A stretch of 29,947 nucleotides of DNA from JALOOE01 sp964423545 (GTDB taxonomy: Bacteria > Chloroflexota > Anaerolineae > CG2-30-64-16). The stretch's first letter is position 1; each line of letters starts with the position of its first letter. The translations under genes were made by a program, and so were the position numbers. The DNA lies in NCBI GenBank assembly GCA_964423545.1, contig CAYRFV010000032.1, positions 1 to 29,947 of the forward strand, read 5' to 3'. Shown here piece by piece: positions 8,140 through 16,944 of the stretch. The notes under the pieces are model-generated. The model searched no databases and was not told the origin of the DNA. It saw only the letters and a program-made list of their open reading frames with translations.

Positions 8140-8707
8140 GGCTCATGACCTCCTGCGGTTATTGGCTCGACTCAGTCCCACCACGGTCGGGACATGGCCC
8201 ACGGAGGCGCTTGCAGTCACAGGCCATCCCTGCGCCCTCTACCACCGACAGCTTCCGCCTGGGCTGCCTGTCGAACGGCATCCGGACCCGACAGCAGATG
8301 CGGTGACCCTGCGTCGATGCTGTGTGTTCGCACGGCGACAGGGCGCTATTTGACGACGTGGCCGAACTGAACCTGAGCGAGTGTGAAGCTACCGTCGAAC
8401 AACACCTGGCAGTCCAGAACTGCCTTAGCGACCGTTGTCTCCCTCGAAGGGCGAGGGCCATCTGCCTGTGCTGCTGTACCGCTTCGACGGATGATTGGCT
8501 CGTCTTGCAGTTACAAATCATTCACAATCAACACACTTAAATTAAGCGAGTTTGGTCAGACTGGATGTAAGATACCTTCCTATCTTGGGGGTGCGGGCCG
8601 CATCTGTGCCTGGGGTAAGAGGAGGATGGTGTGTAGGAGGGTGCGATGCCCTGGCCTCCGCGACGAGCACCACCGTAGTCCGCTTGCAGCGCTCGCCGGT
8701 CGCAGGG
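8140..8707. other. 568-bp intergenic region
   Basis: No ORF here looks like a protein. Readings on either strand are Arg/Ser/Cys-rich and lack motifs or a plausible ribosome site. A short A+T-rich patch at about 8508-8560 stands out from the GC-rich background and probably carries the promoter of the minus-strand unit starting at 8139, but I find no convincing -35/-10 pair. No tRNA or clear terminator was seen. Confidence 0.6.
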
Positions 8708-10237
8708 CTAACCGATCGCACTCAAGTCCGTGGGGGCGTAGACGATGATCGCCGCCTGGCCGTTGACGGGACAGCGGTTTTCGCAGATGCCGCAGCCGAT
8801 GCACCGCTCGTGGATGACGACCGGCCGCCGCACCGTCACCGTTTCGCCGGTGTCAGGGTTCCGCACGTCGGTGTCTTCCAGCACGATGGCCTTTTCCGGG
8901 ACGGGGCACATCTCCTCGCAGACGATGCAGTTGCGGGCATCCACCCAGGGGATGCAGCGATTCCGGTCGACATAAGCATGCCCGATGACAGCCTGTCGCT
9001 TGGACTCGAGATCCAGCGCCGGGATGGCGCCGGTGGGGCAGGCCTGGCCGCAGGCGTTGCAGCCGTAGTCGCAGTAGCCCAGCCGCGGGGCAAGCACCGG
9101 CGTCCAGAGGCCGGCCCAGCCAGACTGCGCCAGGCTTGGTTGTAGGCCCGCAGTGGGGCAGACCTTCAGGCAGAGGCCGCAGCGAATGCACTGCGAGAGG
9201 AACTCCGGTTTGCGGGCGCCCGGAGGACGGATCAGGTGTGCGCTCTCCTGTCGGGCCGCCGGCTCCGCGCCGAGCAGTCCGACTGTAACCACAGCTGTCC
9301 CGGCCGCGGCGAAGAACTGGCGTCGCGACGGGTCGTAGCTGCGCCAGGCGGCCGGTTTGGCTTGCCACGTGAAGTATTGGCTGCTGCGCGAGCAGGTCGG
9401 CACGCAGTCGAGGCACATGGTGCACTCGGCCGGATCGCTTTCGAAGTGCCGCGTCTCATCGATGGTGCCGGTGGGACAGGCGCGGGCGCAGCGTTGACAC
9501 TCGATGCAGACGTCCCCGACCGTGCGGCGCAGCAGCGCAACCTTGCTCACCAGCCCGAGCAGCGCGCCCAAAGGGCAGAGGTAGCGACACCAGAAGCGAT
9601 CGCGCACGAGGTTGAGCGCGAGAATGCCGGCAAACAACAGCGTCAGGACGATCCCCATGCCATAGACCGGCTGGGTGATGGGCAGCACCGTGCCGCGCGC
9701 CGCGCCCTCGAAGGCATCGATCGGCCCCTGGAGAATCGGCAGCGAGTAGAGCACCGGTTCGGCCGCGGTAATGAGTGCGTTGAGCGCCGGCCAGAATGCG
9801 GTGGCGATCGTCCGGTAGATCAACGTGATGGGGTCGAGGATGAGCAACGTCATGTTGCCGAGCAGCGCCAACAACAGGATCAACAGGAGGAGAAAGTACT
9901 TGGTCTTCCGGAGCCTCGGCTTCGGGTCTACTTCGTGCGGCTTGGGCTTATGAGCGGGAGTCAAATCGAGCTAGGCGCCGAGAGGACAGATCCAGCCGCA
10001 CCAGGCGCGGCCCAGCACGACCGCCGCAGCCAGCGCAATCAGCGCGCCGGCCAACAGCGCAGGCGCCACCTGCCGCGCTGCAACCATGTTGGCGATGCCG
10101 ACCAGCGGATCGAACCGGAAGAAGAGATCGCTCGACAGGAAACCGGTCTGCCCTGCGCGGAACAGGAGGTAGAGAAACAGCAGAAAGGTCAGGATCTGCA
10201 CCCAGGGCCGGACGCGGCGAAGGGTCGTTGCGCGCAT
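8708..10237 (-). pseudogene. NapH/NosR-like membrane polyferredoxin interrupted by an in-frame TAG
   Basis: Read through one TAG at 9971-9973, this is a single 509-codon frame. It has four or five transmembrane helices, two membrane-type motifs (CGWICPLGA and CRYLCPLGALLGL) and at least four ferredoxin-like 4Fe-4S clusters (CIECQRCARACP, CTMCLDCVPTC, CIRCGLCLKVCP, CIGCGICENRCP among others). Such proteins pass electrons across or along the cytoplasmic membrane. The stop follows the first CPLGA, exactly where the second motif copy has Leu, so TTG to TAG is the simplest change. The downstream frame has a TTG but no evident ribosome site. I prefer the ATG at 10237 to that at 10309. It lies 88 nt after the DUF362 gene. 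It may be a true nonsense mutation or a base error; the rest of the frame is intact. Confidence 0.75.
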
Positions 10238-10325
10238 AGCGGTCTCGCCAGACAGTGATGGGTGAGGGGCGATGCGTGAGGAAGCCCTTCGTGTGTCCTC
10301 AGGCATCACGATTCACGCAACACGC

Positions 10326-11477
10326 TCAGACAGTGATTTGCTCGATCTTCAGCGACTTCAGATCCATCTTCCCCAGCCCCATCTCGTCGCCGAAGCGGAT
10401 GTAATCGATGTCGGCCGGTTTCATGTTGAACAGGGTGGTGGCGAAGGCGTCTGCCGAGACGATATCGGCGCTGGCAATCACGGTGTCGAGCTTCTTTACG
10501 TCGTTCAGGTTGCCGCCGGTGGGGCCGTGGTCGGTCAGGATGCGGATGGCGTCCACGACGGTCAGGTGCGGCCGGACGACCGTGTTGATGTCGGCGATCG
10601 ATTGGTGCAGCCCGCGCGAGTGCATGCCGTTGCGGTCGAGCACCACGCCCATCAGGTTCTTCATGCCGAGCGTCAGCGTCGCGCTGCTGTGATCCTTGGC
10701 GATCGGCACATCGATCAGCACGTCGGCGTCCAGGATGTCGCCGTAGACCTTCCACTGCTTGAGCTTCTTGCCGTCTGGAATCGGTACATCCCGGAACTTC
10801 ATGTTGCTCATCGGCTCGACCACGCCACCCGCCGCCTTGACCGCCGTGGCGATGCCGCTCTTGTCGTAACTGGCCTGGGGCGTGCCACCGAACGGAAAGT
10901 CCATCACGCGCACGCGTTTGGCTCCGGCTTCCAGGCAGAGCTGCACCAGGGCCGCGACGACTTCCGGATTGGTGGTGGCGGCATACTCGAAGGTGTAGTA
11001 TGCCGTGCAGACGTTGGGCTTGATGATGACATCGTTGCCCTTCTTGACAAAGCGTTCCATGCCGCCGATGGCGGCAATGGCGCGACGCGTGATCTCGCGC
11101 GGGTCGGCGTTCGCTCCCTTGGCGACTGCCAGATAGGCTCCTCCCGCCGCCGCCGGAGCTTTCTGTGCGGCCGTCGGCGCGGCGGCCACCGGCGCCGCAG
11201 CCGCCGGCACTGTCGGCGGGATGGCGGTCGCAGTCGGCGGGACGGCTGTGGCCGGCGCCGCAGTCGGCGGCACGGCCGTGGGTGCCGGCGGGATGTTTGT
11301 CGCCGTGGGCGGGGCGGTTGTGGGTGCGGGCGCTGTCGTCGGGGACGCAGCCGCTGCTGGGGGCGCAGCGGTGCGTGCGGGCGCCGGCTTGGGCGCGCAG
11401 GCGCTCAGCGCGGCGCCGCTGACAGACGCCGTCAGCAGGCCCTTGAGAAATACACGTCGATTCATCACACGAGGCAT
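10326..11477 (-). CDS. DUF362-domain lipoprotein with twin-arginine signal
   Basis: 383 residues. The N terminus MPRVMNRRVFLKGLLTASVS has a Tat-like RRxFLK motif, a hydrophobic stretch and the lipobox SAC with Cys27. About 80 residues of Pro/Ala/Thr linker follow, then a DUF362 domain (VIIKPNVC, DFPFGGTP, LIDVPIAKDHS, LGMKNLMGVV). DUF362 proteins are often found beside Fe-S proteins and probably handle a redox centre or metal; the exact reaction is not known. The start at 11477 is chosen because AAGGA lies eight bases upstream; another in-frame Met is at 11501. It directly precedes the polyferredoxin gene, so the two likely form an exported redox pair. A TACAAT box at 11546-11551 could be its -10, but no good -35 accompanies it. 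Confidence 0.87.
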   Translation of the reverse strand: MPRVMNRRVFLKGLLTASVSGAALSACAPKPAPARTAAPPAAAASPTTAPAPTTAPPTATNIPPAPTAVPPTAAPATAVPPTATAIPPTVPAAAAPVAAAPTAAQKAPAAAGGAYLAVAKGANADPREITRRAIAAIGGMERFVKKGNDVIIKPNVCTAYYTFEYAATTNPEVVAALVQLCLEAGAKRVRVMDFPFGGTPQASYDKSGIATAVKAAGGVVEPMSNMKFRDVPIPDGKKLKQWKVYGDILDADVLIDVPIAKDHSSATLTLGMKNLMGVVLDRNGMHSRGLHQSIADINTVVRPHLTVVDAIRILTDHGPTGGNLNDVKKLDTVIASADIVSADAFATTLFNMKPADIDYIRFGDEMGLGKMDLKSLKIEQITV

Positions 11478-11731
11478 TGCGGCATTCCTTTTCTCGTCCA
11501 TGCGACTTCACCTGCGCACGGCTGGCGACCGGTGCGCGCACGTATATTGTAACTGAAAGCATGCAAGCGCAGTATGCGCGGCGTCATCTTTCTGGGCCGG
11601 CAGCGACGTCGTCGCTGCTCTTTCTGCCGCCGCCAGGGCTTTCGTCCGGGCGCATCACTCCGTCGGAGAGGCGAAGGGGCCAAATGGCTGGCGTTCCCTC
11701 GCGGCATGGCAGAGTGGCCGGGTCTCGCAAC

Positions 11732-12745
11732 TCAAGCATTGCGGCGCACCGGCAGCTGTGCCACGTACTGATAGTTGGGATCGGTCTTCTGTCGCTGCAG
11801 TATTGCGATGATCTCCTTCCACGCGGCGATCAGACCTACGGGGCAAGGCGGAAGATCGGACTTGATCTGCTCGTGAAGCTTGCCGAGATGGTAGCATGGC
11901 ACTGCGGCGTACATGTGGTGCTCTGTGTGGTAATTCATGTGCCAGTAGAGGAAGCGGATGAACGGATTGAGGAGGATCGTCCGGCAGCAGAGGCGGAAAT
12001 CGGGCACGTTGTCCTGCAGGCCCGTATGCTGAGTGTTATTGCACAGGTACTGCAACCCGCCGCCGTAGAACGGAGCCAGGGTGATCAGGATCGGGACGAG
12101 CCACAGGCCGAAGTAGAGGGAGACGCCGACAATCAGGGCCTGCCCCAGCAGTTGGATGCGCGCCCACCGGAACAGGCTGCGCCGCAACTCGACGGCTGAT
12201 TCAGGAAAGAGGGCATTTTCCCATTCCCCTTCAACCTGGCCAAGGCTGAGCCGGAGATAGCGCTTCAGCCGGTCGATCAAGCCCCACGGGTTCACGAAGG
12301 CGCTCTTAAGAAAGGCGCCGAGCGTCAGTTTCGCCGGCAACACGACTTCGAGGTCGTCCGGGGGGTGCAAGGTGTATTTGTGATGCTCCTGGTGGCTTGC
12401 CCAGAACATCACCGGATGGTTCCAGTTCAGAAAGCTGACGACATACAGGAAGAGGGTGTTCAGCGCCCTGGTCCTGAAGACCGTTCTGTGGCAGAGCTCG
12501 TGGAAGGCATTGAGGAGAAACGCCCAGAACGTGCCGTGCAGAAGGAGCAGCGGCAACACCACCACCGCCGGCAGGCGACCGGCGGCGTACCAGACGGCTG
12601 CGCCGGTGCACACGAGTAGCCCCAGGTGGCCGAGGGTCTGGCAAAGCCCCAACCAGTTGCTTCGCTGGTTCAGGGCTGCCAGCACCTCGCGATCCACCGG
12701 CGACCTGTACCAGGCGATTCTTCGCTCTCTCTGCTTCACGGTCAT
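11732..12745 (-). CDS. Membrane fatty acid desaturase
   Basis: 337 residues with hydrophobic segments at about 37-73, 93-107 and 198-225 and the three histidine boxes of the membrane di-iron family: HELCH (82-86), HQEHH (118-122) and HTEHH (273-277). Such enzymes introduce a double bond, or sometimes hydroxylate, acyl chains in the membrane using O2 and a ferredoxin or cytochrome b5 type donor. The ATG at 12745 is preferred because it follows the VWA gene's stop by 16 nt and has an AAGGGTGG-like site upstream; an in-frame ATG at 12805 would overlap that gene. It is the last member of a run from the protease at 16809. No dedicated electron donor gene is adjacent. Chain length and regiospecificity cannot be told from sequence. 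Confidence 0.9.
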   Translation of the reverse strand: MTVKQRERRIAWYRSPVDREVLAALNQRSNWLGLCQTLGHLGLLVCTGAAVWYAAGRLPAVVVLPLLLLHGTFWAFLLNAFHELCHRTVFRTRALNTLFLYVVSFLNWNHPVMFWASHQEHHKYTLHPPDDLEVVLPAKLTLGAFLKSAFVNPWGLIDRLKRYLRLSLGQVEGEWENALFPESAVELRRSLFRWARIQLLGQALIVGVSLYFGLWLVPILITLAPFYGGGLQYLCNNTQHTGLQDNVPDFRLCCRTILLNPFIRFLYWHMNYHTEHHMYAAVPCYHLGKLHEQIKSDLPPCPVGLIAAWKEIIAILQRQKTDPNYQYVAQLPVRRNA

Positions 12746-12761
12746 GGTGCATCGCCACCCT

Positions 12762-13778
12762 TCAGGGCAGCCGGTTGAACCAAAGCAGCGACAGCGCGCC
12801 GGCAAGGATCGAGAAGATGACCGCCGCGCCGGTGAACAACGCCGTGATCTCGGTTTCCTCTTTACGGAAAACGATCTGCGTTGTCAGGTTCTCGTAGATC
12901 GACCGCAGATCGGTCTCGTTGGATGCGTTGAAATAGGCGCCGTGGGTCGCGTCGGCCACGCGCTTGAGGGTGTCTTCGTCCAGCCGCACGCGCACAGCGC
13001 GTCCGCCGGTGCGCAGCACCGTCCCTTCCACGCTGCCGACCCCGATGGTATAGACGCGCACCCCACGCGCTGACACCCGATCCACCACCTCGAGCGGCCG
13101 CGGGCCGCGGTTGCTCTCCCCGTCGGTCAATAGAACGATGATCGCCGGCTCGTAGACTCCCTTCGGCAACGGCGTGGGGGACGGCTCCGGCGTGGGGGTC
13201 GGTTGATTAGGCGATGACGGCAGGCTGCCCTCGATGAACGCGTCCTCGAACAGGGAGTCGAGAGAGGTGAGGAGGGCGCTGCCGATCGCTGTGCCGCGCT
13301 GCGGCGTCAGCCGATTGATCGACGCGATGACGGCTTCTTTATCCGTCGTGGGCGCCTGCACCAGGAACGCGTTGTCGCTGAACGAGACGACGCCGAGCTT
13401 GACCCCCTGGCGCTGCTTCTCGACGAAGGAACGTGCAGCCGCCTTCGCGGCGTCGAGCCGGTTTGGCTTGAGGTCGTCTGCTCGCATGCTGCCCGACACA
13501 TCGATCGTGAGGATTACGGTGCCTTCGTCGCTCGGCAGGGTGACCACCGACATCGGACGAGCCAGCGCAATCAACATGAAGGTCAGGCCGGCGGCGAACA
13601 GGGCGGGCGGCAGGTGACGGCGCCAGCCGGGCCCGCGGCCGAGGGCTTCCTTGACCAGCGACAGGCTGGCGTAACGGAGGGCATAGCGCCGGCGTCGGCG
13701 TTGCGCCAGGATGTAGAGCGCGATCAGCACCGGGATCGCGAGCAGCGTCCAAAGCATGGCAGGCCACTGGAATTGCAT
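12762..13778 (-). CDS. BatA-like von Willebrand factor A membrane protein
   Basis: 338 residues with transmembrane helices at about 7-25, 56-74 and 315-334 and a VWA domain between them. The metal site (MIDAS) is complete: DVSGS (Asp93, Ser95, Ser97), Thr163 in RGTAIG and Asp219 in LLTDGES. This is the pattern of the BatA/BatB (aerotolerance) group that works with MoxR ATPases and DUF58 proteins, thought to aid assembly or metal loading of partner complexes. A Pro/Thr-rich insert at about 188-206 (TPTPEPSPTP) interrupts the fold between a helix and the next strand. The gene lies 32 nt after the DUF58 gene, with GAGG before its ATG. The family call is firm; the client protein is unknown, with the adjacent desaturase the obvious candidate to test. 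Confidence 0.88.
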   Translation of the reverse strand: MQFQWPAMLWTLLAIPVLIALYILAQRRRRRYALRYASLSLVKEALGRGPGWRRHLPPALFAAGLTFMLIALARPMSVVTLPSDEGTVILTIDVSGSMRADDLKPNRLDAAKAAARSFVEKQRQGVKLGVVSFSDNAFLVQAPTTDKEAVIASINRLTPQRGTAIGSALLTSLDSLFEDAFIEGSLPSSPNQPTPTPEPSPTPLPKGVYEPAIIVLLTDGESNRGPRPLEVVDRVSARGVRVYTIGVGSVEGTVLRTGGRAVRVRLDEDTLKRVADATHGAYFNASNETDLRSIYENLTTQIVFRKEETEITALFTGAAVIFSILAGALSLLWFNRLP

Positions 13779-13810
13779 AGGCGCCTCGAATCAGGGATGG
13801 AAGACTGTCT

Positions 13811-14746
13811 CTATTTGCTGGCGATCTGCTTGCGCTGTTTCCGCTGCGCGGCGAACTGAACGATGGCGCGCACCAGGTCATCCTCGGTTGATAGGGAGAG
13901 CACGTCCACGCCCGCGCTGCGGAACGCGGCATCCAGGCCCGCCTGCCGGCGCTGGACGACGTCAGCGAAGCGGCGCCGGAACCGCACATCGTGCGTGTCC
14001 ACCCATGCCTGCTCCCCCGTTTCCGCGTCTTGCATCAGCACCATGCCGATATCGGGCAACTCGTGTTCGCGGGGGTCCCAAAGCTGCACCGCCAGCACCT
14101 CGTGTCGGCGGTTAAGCAGCGAGAGGGGCTTCTCCCAGCCAGGCGCACTGATGAAATCGGAAATAACGAACACCAGCGCGCGCCGCCTTATCATGCGGAA
14201 GCCGGTCTCAATCAGCACATTCAGGTCAGTGAGGGGCGCGGCCCGCAGACGCGGCTGGCGCTGAAGGTCATTGATCAGACGCAGCACGTGCAACCGCCCC
14301 CCGGACGCAGGGATGACCCGTTCCACACGGTTGTCATAGAGAATCGCACCGACCCGGTTTCCATGCCGCGTGAGCAATCGCGCCAGCACCGTCACGAAGT
14401 CGATCAGGCTGTCGCGTTTCAGGGTGTTGACCGTGCCGAAATCGACCGACGGGCTCAAGTCAAGCAGGAACCAGGCGGTGATCTCGCGATCCTCGTGGTA
14501 CTGCCGGATGTAAGGTGTGTCGAGCCGGGCGGTAACGTTCCAGTCGATGTAGCGGATATCGTCGCCGGGCTGATACTCGCGCAGGTCGGCCAGATCGAGC
14601 CCGTAGCCGTAAAACAGGCTGCGATAGTCACCCTGCAAGATGCCGTCGAGTCGACGGATCACCTGCCAGTCGATACGCTGCAGGATGCGCTCGGGTGACG
14701 ACTTGGGACCGGCAGGCAGGCTGTCCGCCTCCGCCGTCCTACGCAT
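13811..14746 (-). CDS. DUF58 protein of the MoxR-VWA module
   Basis: 311 residues with the DUF58 core LREYQPGDDIRYIDWNVTAR, then HEDREITAWFLLDLSPSVDFG, which starts a VWA-like fold. It is the short soluble form without transmembrane helices. In MoxR operons these proteins are thought to be adaptors between the ATPase and the VWA membrane protein. The ATG at 14746 overlaps the moxR stop by eight bases (TTAATGCGTAG), indicating translational coupling; an upstream in-frame TTG at 14758 is less likely. The role is inferred from the conserved gene order MoxR-DUF58-VWA. Confidence 0.9.
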   Translation of the reverse strand: MRRTAEADSLPAGPKSSPERILQRIDWQVIRRLDGILQGDYRSLFYGYGLDLADLREYQPGDDIRYIDWNVTARLDTPYIRQYHEDREITAWFLLDLSPSVDFGTVNTLKRDSLIDFVTVLARLLTRHGNRVGAILYDNRVERVIPASGGRLHVLRLINDLQRQPRLRAAPLTDLNVLIETGFRMIRRRALVFVISDFISAPGWEKPLSLLNRRHEVLAVQLWDPREHELPDIGMVLMQDAETGEQAWVDTHDVRFRRRFADVVQRRQAGLDAAFRSAGVDVLSLSTEDDLVRAIVQFAAQRKQRKQIASK

Positions 14747-15749
14747 TAACGCTGGCAAAGGCGGGCTCCCGCAGCGGTTGGGCCGGCGCCATGAGTTGAT
14801 CGAGCACGCGGGCCAGGATCATGTCGGCGGTGACGCCATCGGATAACGCCTCATAGGAGAGGATGAGCCGGTGGCGAATCACATCGAGCGCCATATCCCG
14901 GACATCCTGTGCGAGCACGTAGCTGCGGCCGCGCAGATAGGCGAGCGCCCGCGCGGTCAGGATCAAGTTGATCGATGCGCGTGGGCTGGCCCCGTACAGG
15001 ATGTAGCGCGCGACGTCGTTGAGCCCGAACTCCAGCGGACGGCGTGTTGCGGCGACAAGCTGCACCGCGTATTCCATGAGGGTCGGATCGGCGTAGACCT
15101 TGTCGACTTCGCGCTGCAGTTCGATCAGCTGCTGCGTGGTGATGATGGCGCCCACAGGGACGAGCGATCCCGTCATGCGCTGGACCACCAGGAACTCCTC
15201 CTGGTCGGTTGGATAGCCGATCAACACCTTCATCATGAAGCGGTCGACCTGCGCCTCTGGCAGCGGATAGGTCCCTTCGGTTTCGATAGGGTTCTGCGTC
15301 GCCAGCACCAGGAACGGATCGGGCACCTTATGGGTCTCGCGGCCGATCGTCACCTGGCGCTCTTGCATCACCTCCAGCAAAGCGCTCTGCACCTTGGCTG
15401 GCGCGCGGTTGATCTCATCCGCCAGCAGCAGGTTGGTGAAGACAGGCCCAAGTGAGGTGCTGAATTCGCCGGTCTTCTGGTTGTAGATGCGTGTGCCCAC
15501 CAGGTCGGCAGGCACGAGATCGGGCGTGAACTGAATGCGCTTGAAGTCGCCGCCGATGGCCTGCGCCAACGTCTTGATCGCCAACGTCTTCGCCAGGCCC
15601 GGCACACCTTCGATCAGAATATGACCGCGCGCCAGCAACGCCACCAGCATTCGCTCCAACAGGTGATCCTGCCCGACGATCACCTTTTTCACCTCATACA
15701 GCACGCGTTCCATCACGTGCAAATCCTGGCTATTGAACGTTCCCGGCAT
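14739..15749 (-). CDS. MoxR-family AAA+ ATPase
   Basis: 336 residues. Walker A is EGVPGLAKT (about 47-55) and Walker B LLLADEINRAP (about 107-117), followed by ATQNPIETEGTYPLPEAQ and DRF, all diagnostic of MoxR. These cytoplasmic ATPases act as chaperone-like remodellers with VWA partners. The ATG at 15749 has AGAGG just upstream; the same frame is open to 15890 but the extra 47 residues are Arg-rich and unlike the family. It is 88 nt downstream of the protease gene and overlaps DUF58, giving the order protease, MoxR, DUF58, VWA, desaturase. Confidence 0.93.
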   Translation of the reverse strand: MPGTFNSQDLHVMERVLYEVKKVIVGQDHLLERMLVALLARGHILIEGVPGLAKTLAIKTLAQAIGGDFKRIQFTPDLVPADLVGTRIYNQKTGEFSTSLGPVFTNLLLADEINRAPAKVQSALLEVMQERQVTIGRETHKVPDPFLVLATQNPIETEGTYPLPEAQVDRFMMKVLIGYPTDQEEFLVVQRMTGSLVPVGAIITTQQLIELQREVDKVYADPTLMEYAVQLVAATRRPLEFGLNDVARYILYGASPRASINLILTARALAYLRGRSYVLAQDVRDMALDVIRHRLILSYEALSDGVTADMILARVLDQLMAPAQPLREPAFASVNA

Positions 15750-15837
15750 ATGACCTCTTGTTCGGTTGGTGTAGCGTGACGAGACGTGCGCGCCTGGCGC
15801 AGCACCCCAGGGGCGCCCGTCTCGCCGTCTCTTGCGA

Positions 15838-16809
15838 TCAGTAGGGCGGCGACCCGGCTGCGCTCGCCGCGATATCGATCGGCACTGCAAAGCCGATCCC
15901 GATGAACACGCTCTGCTCGGTTGGGTTGGCCAGCGCTGTGACGATGCCGACGACTTCGCCGGCCCGGTTCAGCAGTGGGCCGCCCGAGTTGCCGGGATTG
16001 ACCGCGGCATCGAACTGGATCAGACCCTCGACCGGCCCGGAGGTGCTGGGCAACTTGAAGCTGCGATTCAGCCCAGAGATCACACCCGAAGTTAGCGAAT
16101 GCCGCAGCCCGAACGGATTGCCGACAACGATCGCTTCGTCGCCGACCTGCAAGCTGGCCGGACTGCCCAAGATCGCGGGGATGAGCACTGTGGGTGGAGA
16201 GGACACCTTGATGACCGCGATATCCTTGTCGCCCAGCGTTCCCGCCAGGGTCGCCTCTGCCCTGCTGCCATCGGCGAAGATCACCTCGATCTCCTTGGCA
16301 TCCCGAACGACGTGCAGGTTGGTGAGGATGTTGCCGGTCTCATCCAGGATCACACCGGAGCCGCTTGCGTCGTCCTCGTCGCCATCCTTTTCGGTGTGCA
16401 CTCGAATCATCACGACCGAAGGAGTGATCAGGTTATAGATCTGCGAGCCGAGCGACGGGGGTGGGGTGGCAGACGCCAGCGCTTGTGCGACGAGCTGCTG
16501 GACCTGACGTTCAGTCAGGCGCGGCTGTCCGGCTTGAAGTGCGGCGCCGGCCACCATCGCGATGAAGGCGATCAGCACACCTGCAGCGGCCCACGCGACC
16601 GGCTGCCACTTAGGGCGCCTGCGTCGCGGCTTGGTCGTCGGCTGTGGCGGCGGGTCCGGCGGCGGGCTGTGTCTGAGTGCGGGAGCGCCGGGCGGTATTG
16701 CGTGTGGACGAGGCGCGCCCGGTGGAGTCGGCGCCGGCGCCACTTCAGCCGGTGAAGTGCCGCCCTCCGCCCGATGGTGCTTCGTTCGTGACTTGAAAAT
16801 CTTCCACAT
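15838..16809 (-). CDS. Membrane-anchored trypsin-like serine protease (S1C, HtrA/DegP-like) without PDZ
   Basis: 323 residues. The first 65 are Pro-rich and end in a basic stretch (KPRRRRPKW); a transmembrane helix follows at about 71-93 and then a chymotrypsin-fold domain. The catalytic triad is His166 (TNLHVV), Asp196 (DKDIAVI) and Ser275 (NPGNSGGPL). The protein ends 20 residues after the last strand (GIGFAVPID), so the PDZ domains usual in HtrA/DegP are missing. The positive charges before the helix place the protease outside the membrane, where it would degrade or trim envelope proteins. The frame has no close upstream gene and a TATAAT box lies 43 nt before the ATG. Linkage to the MoxR module (88-nt gap) suggests a shared envelope-related role. 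Confidence 0.9.
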   Translation of the reverse strand: MWKIFKSRTKHHRAEGGTSPAEVAPAPTPPGAPRPHAIPPGAPALRHSPPPDPPPQPTTKPRRRRPKWQPVAWAAAGVLIAFIAMVAGAALQAGQPRLTERQVQQLVAQALASATPPPSLGSQIYNLITPSVVMIRVHTEKDGDEDDASGSGVILDETGNILTNLHVVRDAKEIEVIFADGSRAEATLAGTLGDKDIAVIKVSSPPTVLIPAILGSPASLQVGDEAIVVGNPFGLRHSLTSGVISGLNRSFKLPSTSGPVEGLIQFDAAVNPGNSGGPLLNRAGEVVGIVTALANPTEQSVFIGIGFAVPIDIAASAAGSPPY

Positions 16810-16851
16810 ATGATTAACTCGTCACTAGCTTGTTAGGACCAACCTGGTGTG

Positions 16852-16857
16852 ATTATA
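16852..16857 (-). promoter_or_regulatory. Consensus -10 box upstream of the protease-MoxR operon
   Basis: Perfect TATAAT on the minus strand, 43 nt before the ATG at 16809, in a locally A+T-rich stretch. No good -35 lies at 16-18 nt (TACTGA/ACTGAA region), so it is either activator-dependent or a weak promoter. Confidence 0.45.
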
Positions 16858-16944
16858 GCGAGTTCCCGCTGGAATTCAGTACGGGATCACCCAGAGTTGG
16901 TGGTTGTCCGGCGAATTGCCGGTGTTGAGGAAGGCGACGAGAGG

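Noticed and set aside
8159..8521. Minus-strand ORF of 120 codons in the 8.1-8.7 kb gap
   Set aside because: Composition is Ser/Arg/Cys-rich, with no ribosome site or motif; looks like chance.
9965..9973. Pyrrolysine or programmed recoding at the TAG
   Set aside because: There is no context for pyrrolysine, and the motif copy in the same protein has Leu at this position; mutation or error is simpler.
11700..11765. tRNA-like start (GGCATGGCAGAGTGGCCGGG)
   Set aside because: It resembles a Ser/Leu tRNA acceptor and D-arm, but no anticodon arm or GGTTCGA-type T-loop follows and the 3' part is desaturase coding sequence.
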